A stretch of 64,000 nt of DNA, from assembly GCF_040276085.1 (NCBI RefSeq), contig NZ_JBELOK010000007.1, positions 1 through 64,000 of the forward strand, in the 5' to 3' direction. The notes below the pieces were generated by a model. The model made no database searches. It had not been told where the DNA came from and saw only the letters and a program-made list of their open reading frames with translations. The stretch's first letter is position 1; each line of letters opens with the position of its first letter. The DNA comes from Castellaniella sp040276085. GTDB lineage: Bacteria; Pseudomonadota; Gammaproteobacteria; Burkholderiales; Burkholderiaceae_B. Shown in pieces: positions 1-8,088 of the stretch. The position numbers and the translations under genes are program-made.

Positions 1-26
1 TTGAATTGCTCATCGTACTTCGTCAT
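1..26 (-). CDS. IS3-family transposase OrfA, N-terminal 8 residues only
   Basis: An ATG at 26 on the minus strand starts the peptide MTKYDEQF, which then leaves the window. In IS150-group elements OrfA is a small helix-turn-helix protein and opens with sequences of this kind. The distance to the terminal repeat (about 27 bases) is normal for the family. Whether the full gene is intact cannot be seen. Confidence 0.6.
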
Positions 27-32
27 GAAAAA

Positions 33-70
33 CACCCCAAAGGTTGGATCGGTGTCCAACTTTTGGGGTG
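33..70. repeat. Hairpin formed by the IS terminal repeat and an internal copy of it
   Basis: Bases 33-48 and 55-70 are 16-base arms that pair with one G-T wobble around a six-base loop (arms begin CACCCCAAA and end TTTGGGGTG). The right arm lies within the IS terminal repeat; the left arm lies between it and the OrfA start. Such a structure could hide the OrfA start region from transcripts reading in from outside; this role is inferred. Confidence 0.6.
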
Positions 71-161
71 CAGTTCATATTGCTGGCCTTTATTTTTGAG
101 CGCTGGCGGTGCGAGCAGGGGTAGAGGCGGGCCTGCGCGCAGGTGGCAGGGTGCTGCGGGC

Positions 162-476
162 TCAGGTCTCGGGCAAGCCGACGATGGGCTCGGCCGTATC
201 TGTGGTTTGCAGATGGTTGCTTTCGGCAAAATCACAGGCAAATTTCCAGGCCAGGGGCTCTAGCTGGCGCAGCCGGTGGTCGATGACAACACAGGGGGTG
301 CCTTCTAGCTGGCGCGGCATGGCGTAGGGCGAGTACGACAGCGGATTGCGGATTGAGCCGGCCGGGCGAAACTGAGACAGGACGCCGGCCAGGCGTTCGG
401 CCCAATCGCTGGGACGGAAGCGTTGGCCATCCAAGGTTTTGCCGTGGATGATCAAGTGCTGGACAGGGTTGTTCAT
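162..476 (-). CDS. DUF3579 domain protein of unknown function
   Basis: A 104-residue protein beginning MNNPVQHLIIHGKTLDG. It matches the DUF3579 family of small beta-proteobacterial proteins, which I recall as having no assigned biochemical role. The frame is open upstream to 620, but that would overlap argF, and the sequence before this Met does not look like the family. No signal peptide or membrane segment is visible; the protein is rich in Arg, Pro and Leu. It is divergent from argF, with about 130 bases between the starts that must hold both promoters. The IS end lies 84 bases beyond its stop, so the gene looks intact. Confidence 0.75.
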   Translation of the reverse strand: MNNPVQHLIIHGKTLDGQRFRPSDWAERLAGVLSQFRPAGSIRNPLSYSPYAMPRQLEGTPCVVIDHRLRQLEPLAWKFACDFAESNHLQTTDTAEPIVGLPET

Positions 477-607
477 GTGGATTCCAAAGACGGGGCACGC
501 CTGGCTCCCAGGTGCGCAACATCCCCTACGCCGCGCATTGTATCCGATCAGCGTTTTGCGCGTCGTGCTGTCGCACGGTAATATGATCCCTTTGCACAGG
601 GTTTCCC

Positions 608-1543
608 ATGTCAGCAGCACTACCGGCCGGGCCTTTGCGGCATTTTTTGCAGTTGCGTGATTTTTCCGAAGACGAGATTCATTACGTCATCGAGCGCGCG
701 CGTCTCATTAAAGACAAATTCAAGCGCTACCAGCCGCACCACACGCTGCACGACCGCAACCTGGCGATGGTGTTCGAGAAAGCCAGCACACGCACCCGGG
801 TGTCCTTCGAGGCCGGGATGTATCAACTGGGTGGCTCGGTTATCTATCTCACCACCGAAGGCTCCCAACTGGGGCGTTCCGAGCCCATCGAGGACACCGC
901 GCGGGTGATTTCCCGCATGGTTGATCTGGTGATGATCCGCACTTTCGAGCAAACGCGCATCGAGCGCTTTGCTGCGCACTCGCGGGTGCCGGTAATCAAT
1001 GGCCTGACCAACGAATACCATCCTTGCCAGATCCTCGCGGACATCCTTACCTTTGTCGAGCACCGCGGGTCTATTCTTGGCAAAACAGTAGCCTGGATTG
1101 GTGACGCCAATAATATGTCCTACACCTGGTTGCAGGCAGCCGAGATCCTGGGCTTTACCCTGCACGTGTCAGGGCCCGCCGGCTACCGTCTTGACCCGCT
1201 GCGAGTAGGTCAGCAGCCCGAGAGCATCCTCAAAGAGTTTGACGACCCCACCGAGGCCTGCCGGGGCGCAGATCTGGTCACCACGGATGTCTGGACCAGC
1301 ATGGGCTACGAAACCGAAAACGAAGCCCGGCGCCTGGCGTTTGCCGACTGGTGTGTGGATGCACCGATGATGGCTGCCGCCAAGCCGGATGCCATCTTTA
1401 TGCATTGCCTGCCGGCGCACCGGGGCGAAGAAGTCTCGGGCGAGGTCATCGACGGCCCCCAAAGCGTGGTGTGGGACGAGGCTGAAAACCGCCTGCACGT
1501 GCAAAAAGCCCTGATGGAGTTTCTGCTGCTCGGCCGCCAGTAA
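608..1543 (+). CDS. argF: Ornithine carbamoyltransferase
   Basis: A 311-residue cytosolic enzyme making citrulline from ornithine and carbamoyl phosphate in arginine synthesis. The carbamoyl-phosphate motif STRTR is at residues 60-64, HPCQ at 138-141 and the ornithine-loop HCLPAHRGEE begins near residue 266. Full length is normal for the family. The ATG at 608 is the only sensible start; the ribosome site (CACAGGG) is weak. It stands alone on the plus strand and ends at a strong terminator shared with rpsT. Confidence 0.97.
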   Translation: MSAALPAGPLRHFLQLRDFSEDEIHYVIERARLIKDKFKRYQPHHTLHDRNLAMVFEKASTRTRVSFEAGMYQLGGSVIYLTTEGSQLGRSEPIEDTARVISRMVDLVMIRTFEQTRIERFAAHSRVPVINGLTNEYHPCQILADILTFVEHRGSILGKTVAWIGDANNMSYTWLQAAEILGFTLHVSGPAGYRLDPLRVGQQPESILKEFDDPTEACRGADLVTTDVWTSMGYETENEARRLAFADWCVDAPMMAAAKPDAIFMHCLPAHRGEEVSGEVIDGPQSVVWDEAENRLHVQKALMEFLLLGRQ

Positions 1544-1558
1544 GTTGGGTGCAGGTAC

Positions 1559-1586
1559 AAAAAAAGGCGCCTGGGGCGCCTTTTTT
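1559..1586. terminator. Bidirectional rho-independent terminator between argF and rpsT
   Basis: The stem GGCGCC/GGCGCC closes around a three-base loop, with a run of A before and a run of T after it. It therefore works in both directions: for argF on the plus strand and for rpsT on the minus strand. Confidence 0.9.
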
Positions 1587-1609
1587 ACAGTACAAGCTGC
1601 GTTTCTGGA

Positions 1610-1873
1610 TTAGGCCAGGGCCTTGATGGCAGCTGACAGACGGCTTTTATGCCGGGCAGCCTTGTTTTTGTGAATGATTTGCTTGTCGGCAACGCGGTCG
1701 ATGACGCTGCTGGTTTTGCGAAAGGCTTCGTTGGCAGCGGCTTGGTCGCCGGCTTCGATGGCTTGGCGGACGCGCTTGATGGCGGTGCGCAGCATCGAAC
1801 GCATGCTAGCGTTGTGTTTGTTATGGGCAACGGCCTGGCGGGCGCGTTTACGGGCTTGTGCAGAATTTGCCAT
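1610..1873 (-). CDS. rpsT: 30S ribosomal protein S20
   Basis: An 87-residue, very basic protein starting MANSAQARKRARQ, the signature of S20, which binds 16S rRNA in the small subunit body. Length and charge pattern fit the family. It is transcribed towards the shared terminator at 1559-1586. The 69 bases between the murJ stop and this start probably hold its own promoter. Confidence 0.97.
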   Translation of the reverse strand: MANSAQARKRARQAVAHNKHNASMRSMLRTAIKRVRQAIEAGDQAAANEAFRKTSSVIDRVADKQIIHKNKAARHKSRLSAAIKALA

Positions 1874-1942
1874 AGGGTGTTATCTGGTTTGCAAAAATGG
1901 AAACGGGTGCTTGTACAGTAAAGCAAAGACAGTAATTTTATC

Positions 1943-3499
1943 CTACGCCCGCCTGCGTGTAAAGTCTCTTGGCCGAAAACCGAATAAAAACAAGGTGCTG
2001 AAGTAGGTGCCAATCGCCAGGGCCAAAACGCCGCCCAGCCAGGCAACGCGTAAGGCCGGATGGGCGCCCAGGGCGATCCAGTCGATCTGGTGGTTGGCCC
2101 ATACCAGCACCCCGGTCAGAACGGCCAGCGCTGGCAGGATTCGCGCTGTAAACGGTGTCCAGCCGGGCAGGGGGGTGTACAACCCGCGGCGGCGCAACAG
2201 TACTACCAGCGTCAGCGCATTGGCGCTGGCACCCAGGCCGATGGATAAGGCCAGGCCCGCGTGCGCCAGCCAGGGCACCAGGATGAGATTCATCAATTGA
2301 GTAAATACCAGCACGGCGATGGCGATGCGAACCGGCGTGCGGATATCCTGCTTGGCGTAAAACCCGGGCGCCAGTATTTTGATGGCCAGAAGGCCCAGTA
2401 GGCCTGCGGCGTAGGCAGTAACAGCCAAGCGGGTTTGGGCCACATCCGTGGCCGAGAAAGCCCCATAGTTAAACAGCGTGGCCACCAGGCCATCAGATAG
2501 CAGTGCCATGCCCAGGGCGGCGGGCAGCCCCAGCAGCAGTACCAGGCGTAGGCCCCAATCCAGCAGGGCGTTGTAGGCGTGTTGGTTGTTGTCGGCATGG
2601 GCGGCGGATAAACTGGGCAGCAGCACCGTGCCCAGGGCAACGCCCAGCAAGGCGGTAGGAAACTCCATCAGGCGGTCGGCGAAGGACAGCCAGGTGACGC
2701 TGCCGGGGGCCAGCCAGGTGGCGATATTGGTATTGATCAGCAAGGACAGCTGGGCCACTGATACCCCAAGGGTGGCGGGCAGCATCTGGCGCATGATGCG
2801 TTGTACAGTGGGGTCTTGCCAGGCCGCCCTGATGCCATCACCGTAACGGGGCAACAGGCCAAGGCGCCCCAACGCCACCCATTGCACTGCCAACTGCAGG
2901 AACCCCCCCACCAGCACGCCCACCGCCAGGGCGTGGATGGGTTGGGCCATCTGGTGACTGAGCAGGACACTGGCGCCAATCATCGAGAGGTTGAGCAGGA
3001 CGGGTGTAAACGCGGGGATGGCAAAGCGGCTGAAGGTATTGAGCACGCCTGAGGCAAACGCCACCAACGACATGCAGATGATGTAGGGAAACATCAGCCG
3101 CGTCATCCAGATAGCCTCATGAAACTCGGTGGCCCTGCTGGCGGTGCGCATGCCGCTGGCCATGGCGGTAACCACCCAGCTGGCACCGAGGATCCCTGCG
3201 ATGGTGACGCCGCACAATGTGACAAACAACAAGAGTGCAACGCGATCAAGCAGGCGGCTCAATGTGTCGTGGTCGCCTCGTTGGCGTATCTCGCCCAGAA
3301 TCGGCACAAAAGCCTGTGAGAACGCGCCTTCGGCAAATAAGCGGCGCAACAGATTGGGGATGCGAAACGCGACCCAAAATGCGTCTGTCAGGGGGCCAGC
3401 CCCAAACATGGTGGCGATGAGGACATCGCGCAGCATGCCGGTGATGCGTGAAAACAAAGTAAGGCCGCTAATGGTAGCGGCCGAGCGCAGCAAGCCCAT
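1943..3499 (-). CDS. murJ: Lipid II flippase MurJ
   Basis: A 518-residue polytopic inner-membrane protein starting MGLLRSAATISGLTLFSRIT, the conserved MurJ N-terminus. It moves lipid II to the periplasmic face for peptidoglycan assembly. The conserved first helix (FSRITGMLRDVLIA) and about 14 hydrophobic segments are visible. The open frame continues upstream to 3694, but that part reads through the preceding dehydrogenase gene in another frame, so the ATG at 3499 is preferred. It lies seven bases after the dehydrogenase stop and is the last gene of the minus-strand envelope block. Confidence 0.95.
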   Translation of the reverse strand: MGLLRSAATISGLTLFSRITGMLRDVLIATMFGAGPLTDAFWVAFRIPNLLRRLFAEGAFSQAFVPILGEIRQRGDHDTLSRLLDRVALLLFVTLCGVTIAGILGASWVVTAMASGMRTASRATEFHEAIWMTRLMFPYIICMSLVAFASGVLNTFSRFAIPAFTPVLLNLSMIGASVLLSHQMAQPIHALAVGVLVGGFLQLAVQWVALGRLGLLPRYGDGIRAAWQDPTVQRIMRQMLPATLGVSVAQLSLLINTNIATWLAPGSVTWLSFADRLMEFPTALLGVALGTVLLPSLSAAHADNNQHAYNALLDWGLRLVLLLGLPAALGMALLSDGLVATLFNYGAFSATDVAQTRLAVTAYAAGLLGLLAIKILAPGFYAKQDIRTPVRIAIAVLVFTQLMNLILVPWLAHAGLALSIGLGASANALTLVVLLRRRGLYTPLPGWTPFTARILPALAVLTGVLVWANHQIDWIALGAHPALRVAWLGGVLALAIGTYFSTLFLFGFRPRDFTRRRA

Positions 3500-3506
3500 G
3501 CCTTGC

Positions 3507-4265
3507 TTACTTGGGTGCCATGCGGATAGCCCCATCCAGCCGGATGGTTTCGCCGTTGAGCATGTCGTTATCGAGGATGCTGAGCACCAGTTTTGCGTAG
3601 TCTTCGGGCCTGCCCAAACGGGACGGGAAGGGCACGCTGGCTGCCAGGGAGTCTTGCACTTCTTGGGGCATGCCAAACAGCATGGGTGTGCCAAAAATGC
3701 CAGGTGCGATGGTCATGCATCGAATCCCCACGCGGGAGAGATCCCGGGCAATGGCCAGCGTCATGCCAACAATGCCGGCTTTTGATGCCGCATAAGCACT
3801 TTGTCCGATCTGACCGTCGTAGGCAGCAACCGAAGCGGTATTGATGATGATCCCGCGCTCGCCGGTGGCTTGCGGCGTGTTGGCGCCCATAGCCGAAGCG
3901 GCCAGGCGCGCCATATTGAACGAACCCACCAGATTGATGTCGATGACCCGGCGAAACAGCGCCAGATCGTGCGGGCCGTTCTTGCCGACAATGCGGGCAG
4001 CGGGTGCGATGCCGGCACAATTGATGAGGCCGCGCAATGTTCCTTGTGCCATGGCCTGGTCAATCACTGCCTGGCCGTCGGCCTCGAGGGTAACGTCGCA
4101 ATGCACGTAGGTTTGGTGAAGTTCGGTGGCCAGGGCCTGGCCGGCTTCGTCCTGGACATCGGCCAGTACAACCCGCGCGCCTTGAGCCACCAGCGCCCGT
4201 GCGGTGCCAGCCCCCAGGCCGGAGGCTCCGCCCGTAATGATGATGACCTGATCATGAATATCCAT
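3507..4265 (-). CDS. Short-chain dehydrogenase, 3-hydroxyacyl-CoA dehydrogenase type 2-like
   Basis: A 252-residue Rossmann-fold oxidoreductase. The cofactor motif TGGASGLG is at residues 11-18, NCAG in the middle, and the catalytic YAASKAG follows after a Ser in NTAS. The sequence most resembles the HSD17B10/3-hydroxy-2-methylbutyryl-CoA dehydrogenase branch, which uses NAD to oxidise short branched 3-hydroxyacyl-CoA esters. It sits between adk and murJ with short gaps (10 and 7 bases), so it is probably co-transcribed with envelope genes although its chemistry suggests isoleucine or fatty-acid breakdown. The exact substrate is not certain. Confidence 0.85.
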   Translation of the reverse strand: MDIHDQVIIITGGASGLGAGTARALVAQGARVVLADVQDEAGQALATELHQTYVHCDVTLEADGQAVIDQAMAQGTLRGLINCAGIAPAARIVGKNGPHDLALFRRVIDINLVGSFNMARLAASAMGANTPQATGERGIIINTASVAAYDGQIGQSAYAASKAGIVGMTLAIARDLSRVGIRCMTIAPGIFGTPMLFGMPQEVQDSLAASVPFPSRLGRPEDYAKLVLSILDNDMLNGETIRLDGAIRMAPK

Positions 4266-4275
4266 TGACTTGGCC

Positions 4276-4944
4276 TCAGGCAGCGGTATGCGCGCGCAAG
4301 ATGTCCAGAATCCGCTGACGGATTTCGTCGACCGAGCCTACGCCGGAAATCTTGGCATATTGGGGCGCCATGGGATCGCCTGTGTTGGCCCATTGCGAGT
4401 AGTAATCCACCAAGGGGCGGGTTTGCTCGCGGTAAACCGCCAGCCGGTGACGGACGGTTTCTTCGCGGTCGTCATCCCGTTGGATCAGGGGTTCCTGGGT
4501 TTCGTCGTCCAGCCCCTCTTGGGTGGGCGGATTGAACTTGACGTGATAGGTGCGGCCGCTGGCCGCGTGCACTCGTCGGCCGCTCATGCGCTCGATGATG
4601 TTTTCTTCGGGGACGCTGATTTCGATGACGTAATCCAGGTGGATGTTGGCAGTTTTCAGTGCGTCTGCTTGCGGAATCGTGCGTGGGAAGCCGTCAAATA
4701 GGTAGCCACCGCGGCAATCCGGCTGTGTCACGCGGTCGTACACCAGGCCGATGATGATGTCGTCGGACACCAGACCACCTTCGTCCATGATTTGTTTAGC
4801 TTTCAGACCTAAGGGGGTCTGCGCCTTGACGGCCGCTCGCAGCATGTCGCCTGTTGAGATTTGTGGAATCCCAAAAGCTTCAGTGATGAACGCGGCCTGG
4901 GTGCCTTTGCCCGCCCCGGGGGGGCCCAGCAGAATCAAGCGCAT
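4276..4944 (-). CDS. adk: Adenylate kinase
   Basis: A 222-residue enzyme interconverting ATP + AMP and 2 ADP. The P-loop GPPGAGKGT is at residues 7-15, the AMP-binding DGFPRT follows in the middle, and a long LID domain is present. The LID lacks the four-cysteine zinc site and has the His/Ser/Asp-type network usual in Gram-negative enzymes. The start ATG at 4944 is preceded by GGAGG. It lies downstream of kdsB on the same strand. Confidence 0.97.
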   Translation of the reverse strand: MRLILLGPPGAGKGTQAAFITEAFGIPQISTGDMLRAAVKAQTPLGLKAKQIMDEGGLVSDDIIIGLVYDRVTQPDCRGGYLFDGFPRTIPQADALKTANIHLDYVIEISVPEENIIERMSGRRVHAASGRTYHVKFNPPTQEGLDDETQEPLIQRDDDREETVRHRLAVYREQTRPLVDYYSQWANTGDPMAPQYAKISGVGSVDEIRQRILDILRAHTAA

Positions 4945-5017
4945 AATTTCCTCCGTAAGTATCTTTTAAATTTTTCCGATTATGCCGCAACGCATCATTT
5001 GTTGCAGGATGGGTCCT

Positions 5018-5791
5018 TCAGTGCTGGTTGTCTTTTTGGACAAACCAGGCTCGCACGCGGGCGAGGTCTTCTTCGGTATCTACGCCGCGCGCGGGTAGCG
5101 CTTGGGTAGGATGCACAAAAATGGGGTATCCCTGCTCGAGTGCCCGTAGTTGCTCGAGAGACTCGATGCGCTCGAGCTGGCCCGGGGGCAGTTGCGGAAA
5201 CTCTTGCAGAAAGCTTGCACGATAGGCGTACAGGCCGATGTGGTGCCAGGCGGGCAGGCCAGGGGCCACCCGCTGCTTGCCGTCGGCCAGTGCATCGCGC
5301 GCCCAGGGGATAGGGGCACGCGAGAAATACAGGGCCCGAAAGCGGCTGTCGCACACTACTTTTACTGCATTGGGATCAAACAGGGTGGCGGCGTCCTGGA
5401 TAGGGGCAGCGCAGGTGGCGATGGCGGCCTCGGGGCTTTGTTGCAGCAAGGCAGCTACCGCATCGATGAGCGTGGGATCGATCAGGGGCTCGTCGCCCTG
5501 TACGTTAACCACCACGGCATCATCCGCCAGCTCCAGCTGCTGCACGACTTCGGACAGGCGATCAGTGCCTGTGGCGTGGTCGGTGCGCGTCATGAGGCAT
5601 TCGATCCCGTGCGCCTGGGCTGCGCGCTGGATATCGAGGTGATCGGTGGCAATCAGCACGCGGCTGGCGCTGGATCTGGCGGCCTGCTGTGCGGTGCGTA
5701 CTACCATGGGCAAGCCGGCAATATCAAGCAAGGGCTTGCCCAATAGGCGAGTAGAACCTGCCCGTGCCGGGACGACTACCAAGAAGCTCAT
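5018..5791 (-). CDS. kdsB: 3-deoxy-manno-octulosonate cytidylyltransferase
   Basis: A 257-residue cytosolic enzyme that activates KDO as CMP-KDO for lipopolysaccharide inner-core synthesis. It starts MSFLVVVPARAGSTRLLGKPL, the nucleotide-binding signature of the family, and contains VVNVQGDEPLI. Its ATG overlaps the stop of the preceding Trm112-like gene by four bases (ATGA), which suggests translational coupling. With lpxK upstream it marks this block as lipopolysaccharide-related. Confidence 0.96.
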   Translation of the reverse strand: MSFLVVVPARAGSTRLLGKPLLDIAGLPMVVRTAQQAARSSASRVLIATDHLDIQRAAQAHGIECLMTRTDHATGTDRLSEVVQQLELADDAVVVNVQGDEPLIDPTLIDAVAALLQQSPEAAIATCAAPIQDAATLFDPNAVKVVCDSRFRALYFSRAPIPWARDALADGKQRVAPGLPAWHHIGLYAYRASFLQEFPQLPPGQLERIESLEQLRALEQGYPIFVHPTQALPARGVDTEEDLARVRAWFVQKDNQH

Positions 5792-5970
5792 GATTGTGCC
5801 GGGGCTGGGTCGAGAGGACGGGCTTCTTCGGGCAACATCACAGGCACCCCGTCGCGGATGGGGAAGGCCAGGCGATCAGCCTGACAAATGAGCTCTTGTT
5901 GCTCGCGGTCGTGGCGCAAGGTGCCTTTGCAGACTGGACAAACAAGAATCTGCAGCAAACGATTTTCCAT
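5788..5970 (-). CDS. Trm112/YcaR family small protein
   Basis: A 60-residue protein starting MENRLLQILVCPVCKG. The CPVCKG motif (Cys 11 and 14) and the later LAFPIRDGVPVML are typical of the YcaR/Trm112-like family usually found between lpxK and kdsB. Only one clear CxxC pair is seen, so a full zinc site is doubtful. The frame is open upstream to 6123, but that would run into lpxK; the Met at 5970 matches the family start. Its molecular role in bacteria is unclear. Confidence 0.9.
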   Translation of the reverse strand: MENRLLQILVCPVCKGTLRHDREQQELICQADRLAFPIRDGVPVMLPEEARPLDPAPAQS

Positions 5971-6008
5971 GGGGCGAACGTCGGGTGGAGATGATAAAAG
6001 AGAACAGT

Positions 6009-7073
6009 TTAATGCCTGTTGGCGACATTGTGCGGCAAACTGTGTGCTTGCTCGCGCAGCCGCGCCTCCAGCGCGTCTAGCCACGATGGGTTGGAAAATA
6101 CCGCTTTGGGATGAACCACCCAAAGGCGGGGGTCGTGGGGCGGCGTGTACTTGACGGCATCCTTGGCAGTGATCAGTATCGGCCCGGCGGGCAGGCCTTG
6201 AAGGGCCTGGGCCGAGGGCGCCTGGTGATCAGGGCTGGCCAGTGTTTGGGCAAGTGCAAGGCCCGCGTGGCGCAGCATGTCAAAAAAGCGCTGGGGCCGG
6301 CCAATGCCGGCTGCAGCACTGCACAGTTGCTGCCCATGAATCATGCACCACTGGGCCCAGTCTTGCCGCTGGCCACTGGCCAGATGCTCGATGATATCTG
6401 GCTGCAAATACACTGAAATTTGCCCGGGTGCCTGGGTGTGCTGGCTGTTGTCGGCCGTCCCTTGTGTAATCAGCCAGTCGGCGTGCTGCAGACGGCCTGG
6501 AGGCTCGCGCAGGGGGCCGGCTGGAAGCAGGCGGCCGTTGCCTGTGCCGCGGGTATCTTGCACGATGATTTCAATTTGCCGCGCCAGCCAGTGATGCTGC
6601 AAGCCGTCGTCGGCCACCAGTACATCGACCTCGGGATGGGCCTTGAGCAGCGCCTGTGCGGCCAGCACCCGCCGGGGATGTACTGCCACCGGGGCTTTGG
6701 TGATGGCGTGCAGCAAAGCGGGTTCGTCGCCCAAGTAGCTGCTGTCTGTGCGGTGATCGCTCAGGTGGGCCTGGGTGGTGACCTGTGCGCCATAACCTCT
6801 GCTGATAATGCCCGGGTGCCATCCATGGCTGCGTAAAAATTGGCAGATCGCTTCAGTGACCGGCGTTTTGCCTGTGCCGCCCACCAGAATATTGCCGACA
6901 ACGATCACCGGCACGGGCGCCTGCCAGGCCTGCTGCTTTTGTTTGGCTTGGCGGCGGCGGGCGATTACGCCATACAGGCACGACAAGGGCAACAGCAGGG
7001 TGCTGGGCAGGCCGCGGGTGTGCCAGATAGTTTGCAGGCTGTCTTCAAGCCGACGGCGCAGCCCGGCGCTCAT
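6009..7073 (-). CDS. lpxK: Tetraacyldisaccharide 4'-kinase
   Basis: A 354-residue inner-membrane-associated kinase that phosphorylates the 4' position of the lipid A precursor to give lipid IVA. An N-terminal hydrophobic stretch (residues 22-37) precedes the P-loop GNILVGGTGKT at 60-70, and DDGLQHH follows in the middle of the protein. The start overlaps the exbD stop by four bases. The lpxK-Trm112-kdsB order is the usual beta-proteobacterial arrangement. Confidence 0.96.
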   Translation of the reverse strand: MSAGLRRRLEDSLQTIWHTRGLPSTLLLPLSCLYGVIARRRQAKQKQQAWQAPVPVIVVGNILVGGTGKTPVTEAICQFLRSHGWHPGIISRGYGAQVTTQAHLSDHRTDSSYLGDEPALLHAITKAPVAVHPRRVLAAQALLKAHPEVDVLVADDGLQHHWLARQIEIIVQDTRGTGNGRLLPAGPLREPPGRLQHADWLITQGTADNSQHTQAPGQISVYLQPDIIEHLASGQRQDWAQWCMIHGQQLCSAAAGIGRPQRFFDMLRHAGLALAQTLASPDHQAPSAQALQGLPAGPILITAKDAVKYTPPHDPRLWVVHPKAVFSNPSWLDALEARLREQAHSLPHNVANRH

Positions 7074-7486
7074 CGCTGGCCTTCGGTTAGGAAGGAGACA
7101 CGGGAGATATGGGCGAGGCGGGCGGCTTCAAGCGCCCGAACGACGGCTGCATGGGTGGCTTGCCCGTCGGCGTTGATGCGCAGGATGGCCTGGGGGCGCG
7201 CCTGTGCGGCCTGCTGCAGGGCGTTAGCCAGGGCGGCGTCATCCGGCGCATCCAGCCGCTGCCCATCCAGGGCATACTGGCCGTCGCGGCTGATGACCAG
7301 ATCCATCGTTGCCAGGGCTTCAGGTACCTGCGCTTGCGCCTGGGGCAGCACCACAGGTAACTCGCGCACGGTGGTAAACGAGGTTGAAGCCGCAAGAAAA
7401 ATCAAAATGACCAGCAGCACGTCGATCAGGGGGATCAGGTTGATATCCGGATCGTCGTTGGCGGCGCGGTGATGATGGAAATTCAT
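7070..7486 (-). CDS. exbD: ExbD/TolR-family biopolymer transport protein
   Basis: A 138-residue protein with a short cytoplasmic N-terminus, one transmembrane helix containing the key acidic residue (NLIPLIDVLLVILIF), and a periplasmic domain. This is the ExbD/TolR fold, which with ExbB forms a proton-driven motor in the inner membrane. It overlaps exbB and lpxK by four bases each, so it is translationally coupled to both. No tonB is next to it. ExbD and TolR cannot be fully separated from sequence alone, but the absence of tolA/tolB nearby favours ExbD. Confidence 0.9.
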   Translation of the reverse strand: MNFHHHRAANDDPDINLIPLIDVLLVILIFLAASTSFTTVRELPVVLPQAQAQVPEALATMDLVISRDGQYALDGQRLDAPDDAALANALQQAAQARPQAILRINADGQATHAAVVRALEAARLAHISRVSFLTEGQR

Positions 7487-8088
7487 GAGGCGCGACGGTG
7501 GATGAGGCGGTCCAGTGTGCCTGCCTCGCGCTCCATGGTGTGCAGGAAGTACTCGACCCGGGAACGGAAATAGCGATGAAATGCCAGCGCGGGGATCGCG
7601 ATCAGGATGCCAAAGCCGGTGTTGTACAGCGCAATGGAGATCCCGTGTGCCAGCAAGGCAGGGTTGCCACCGGTGGGGTCGTAGGCACCAAAAATCTCGA
7701 TCATGCCAACCACGGTGCCAAACAGCCCCAATAGCGGTGCAATAACCGACAGCGTTGCCAGGCCTGCCAGGTAACGGTTCAGCTGCCAGGAGACGTCCCG
7801 TCCCACGGCTTCGATGGCAGCCTGCCGCCAGACGTCTTCTTGTTGTCGATGGGCGGCTACTTCGGCGAGAATCCGGCCCATGGGGCTGTTGCGGGCCAGG
7901 CGCAAGACTGCGTCGGGTTCATCCTGCTGTCTGCGCATGAGTTCGAGGACTTGCTCGGGTAAGCCGGACGGCATTACCTGGCTGGCGCGCAGGGCAAAAA
8001 ATCGTTCTATGATGATGGCCAGCGTAATGACCGAAGTGGCCACCAATAGCCAGATGGGCCAACCGGCGGCATGGATAATGTCCAGCAA
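7483..8088 (-). CDS. exbB: ExbB/TolQ-family (MotA-type) proton channel protein
   Basis: An approximately 201-residue protein with three transmembrane helices and the conserved Thr/Gly-rich segment APLLGLFGTVVGMIEIF. It partners ExbD as the stator of a proton-powered complex. The start is not ATG: a TTG at 8088 has a clear ribosome site (AAAGGA, six bases before), while the far GTG at 8175 would add 29 polar residues without an evident ribosome site. I therefore prefer 8088. It is the first gene of the minus-strand envelope block. Confidence 0.88.
   Translation of the reverse strand: MLDIIHAAGWPIWLLVATSVITLAIIIERFFALRASQVMPSGLPEQVLELMRRQQDEPDAVLRLARNSPMGRILAEVAAHRQQEDVWRQAAIEAVGRDVSWQLNRYLAGLATLSVIAPLLGLFGTVVGMIEIFGAYDPTGGNPALLAHGISIALYNTGFGILIAIPALAFHRYFRSRVEYFLHTMEREAGTLDRLIHRRAS

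Larger units (their letters stand above)
1..77 (-). mobile_element. Left end of an IS3-family (IS150-group) insertion sequence, truncated by the window edge
   Basis: Read on the minus strand, positions 77 to 53 give TGAACTGCACCCCAAAAGTT followed by GGACA, which matches the terminal inverted repeat style of IS150-group elements of the IS3 family. About 27 bases inside this end an ATG opens a frame reading MTKYDEQF, the start of a typical OrfA. The rest of the element lies outside the window, so neither the second repeat nor the target duplication can be checked. The outer edge is placed at base 77, next to the chromosomal flank of the DUF3579 gene. Family assignment is from remembered consensus; the element name is unknown. 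Confidence 0.75.
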
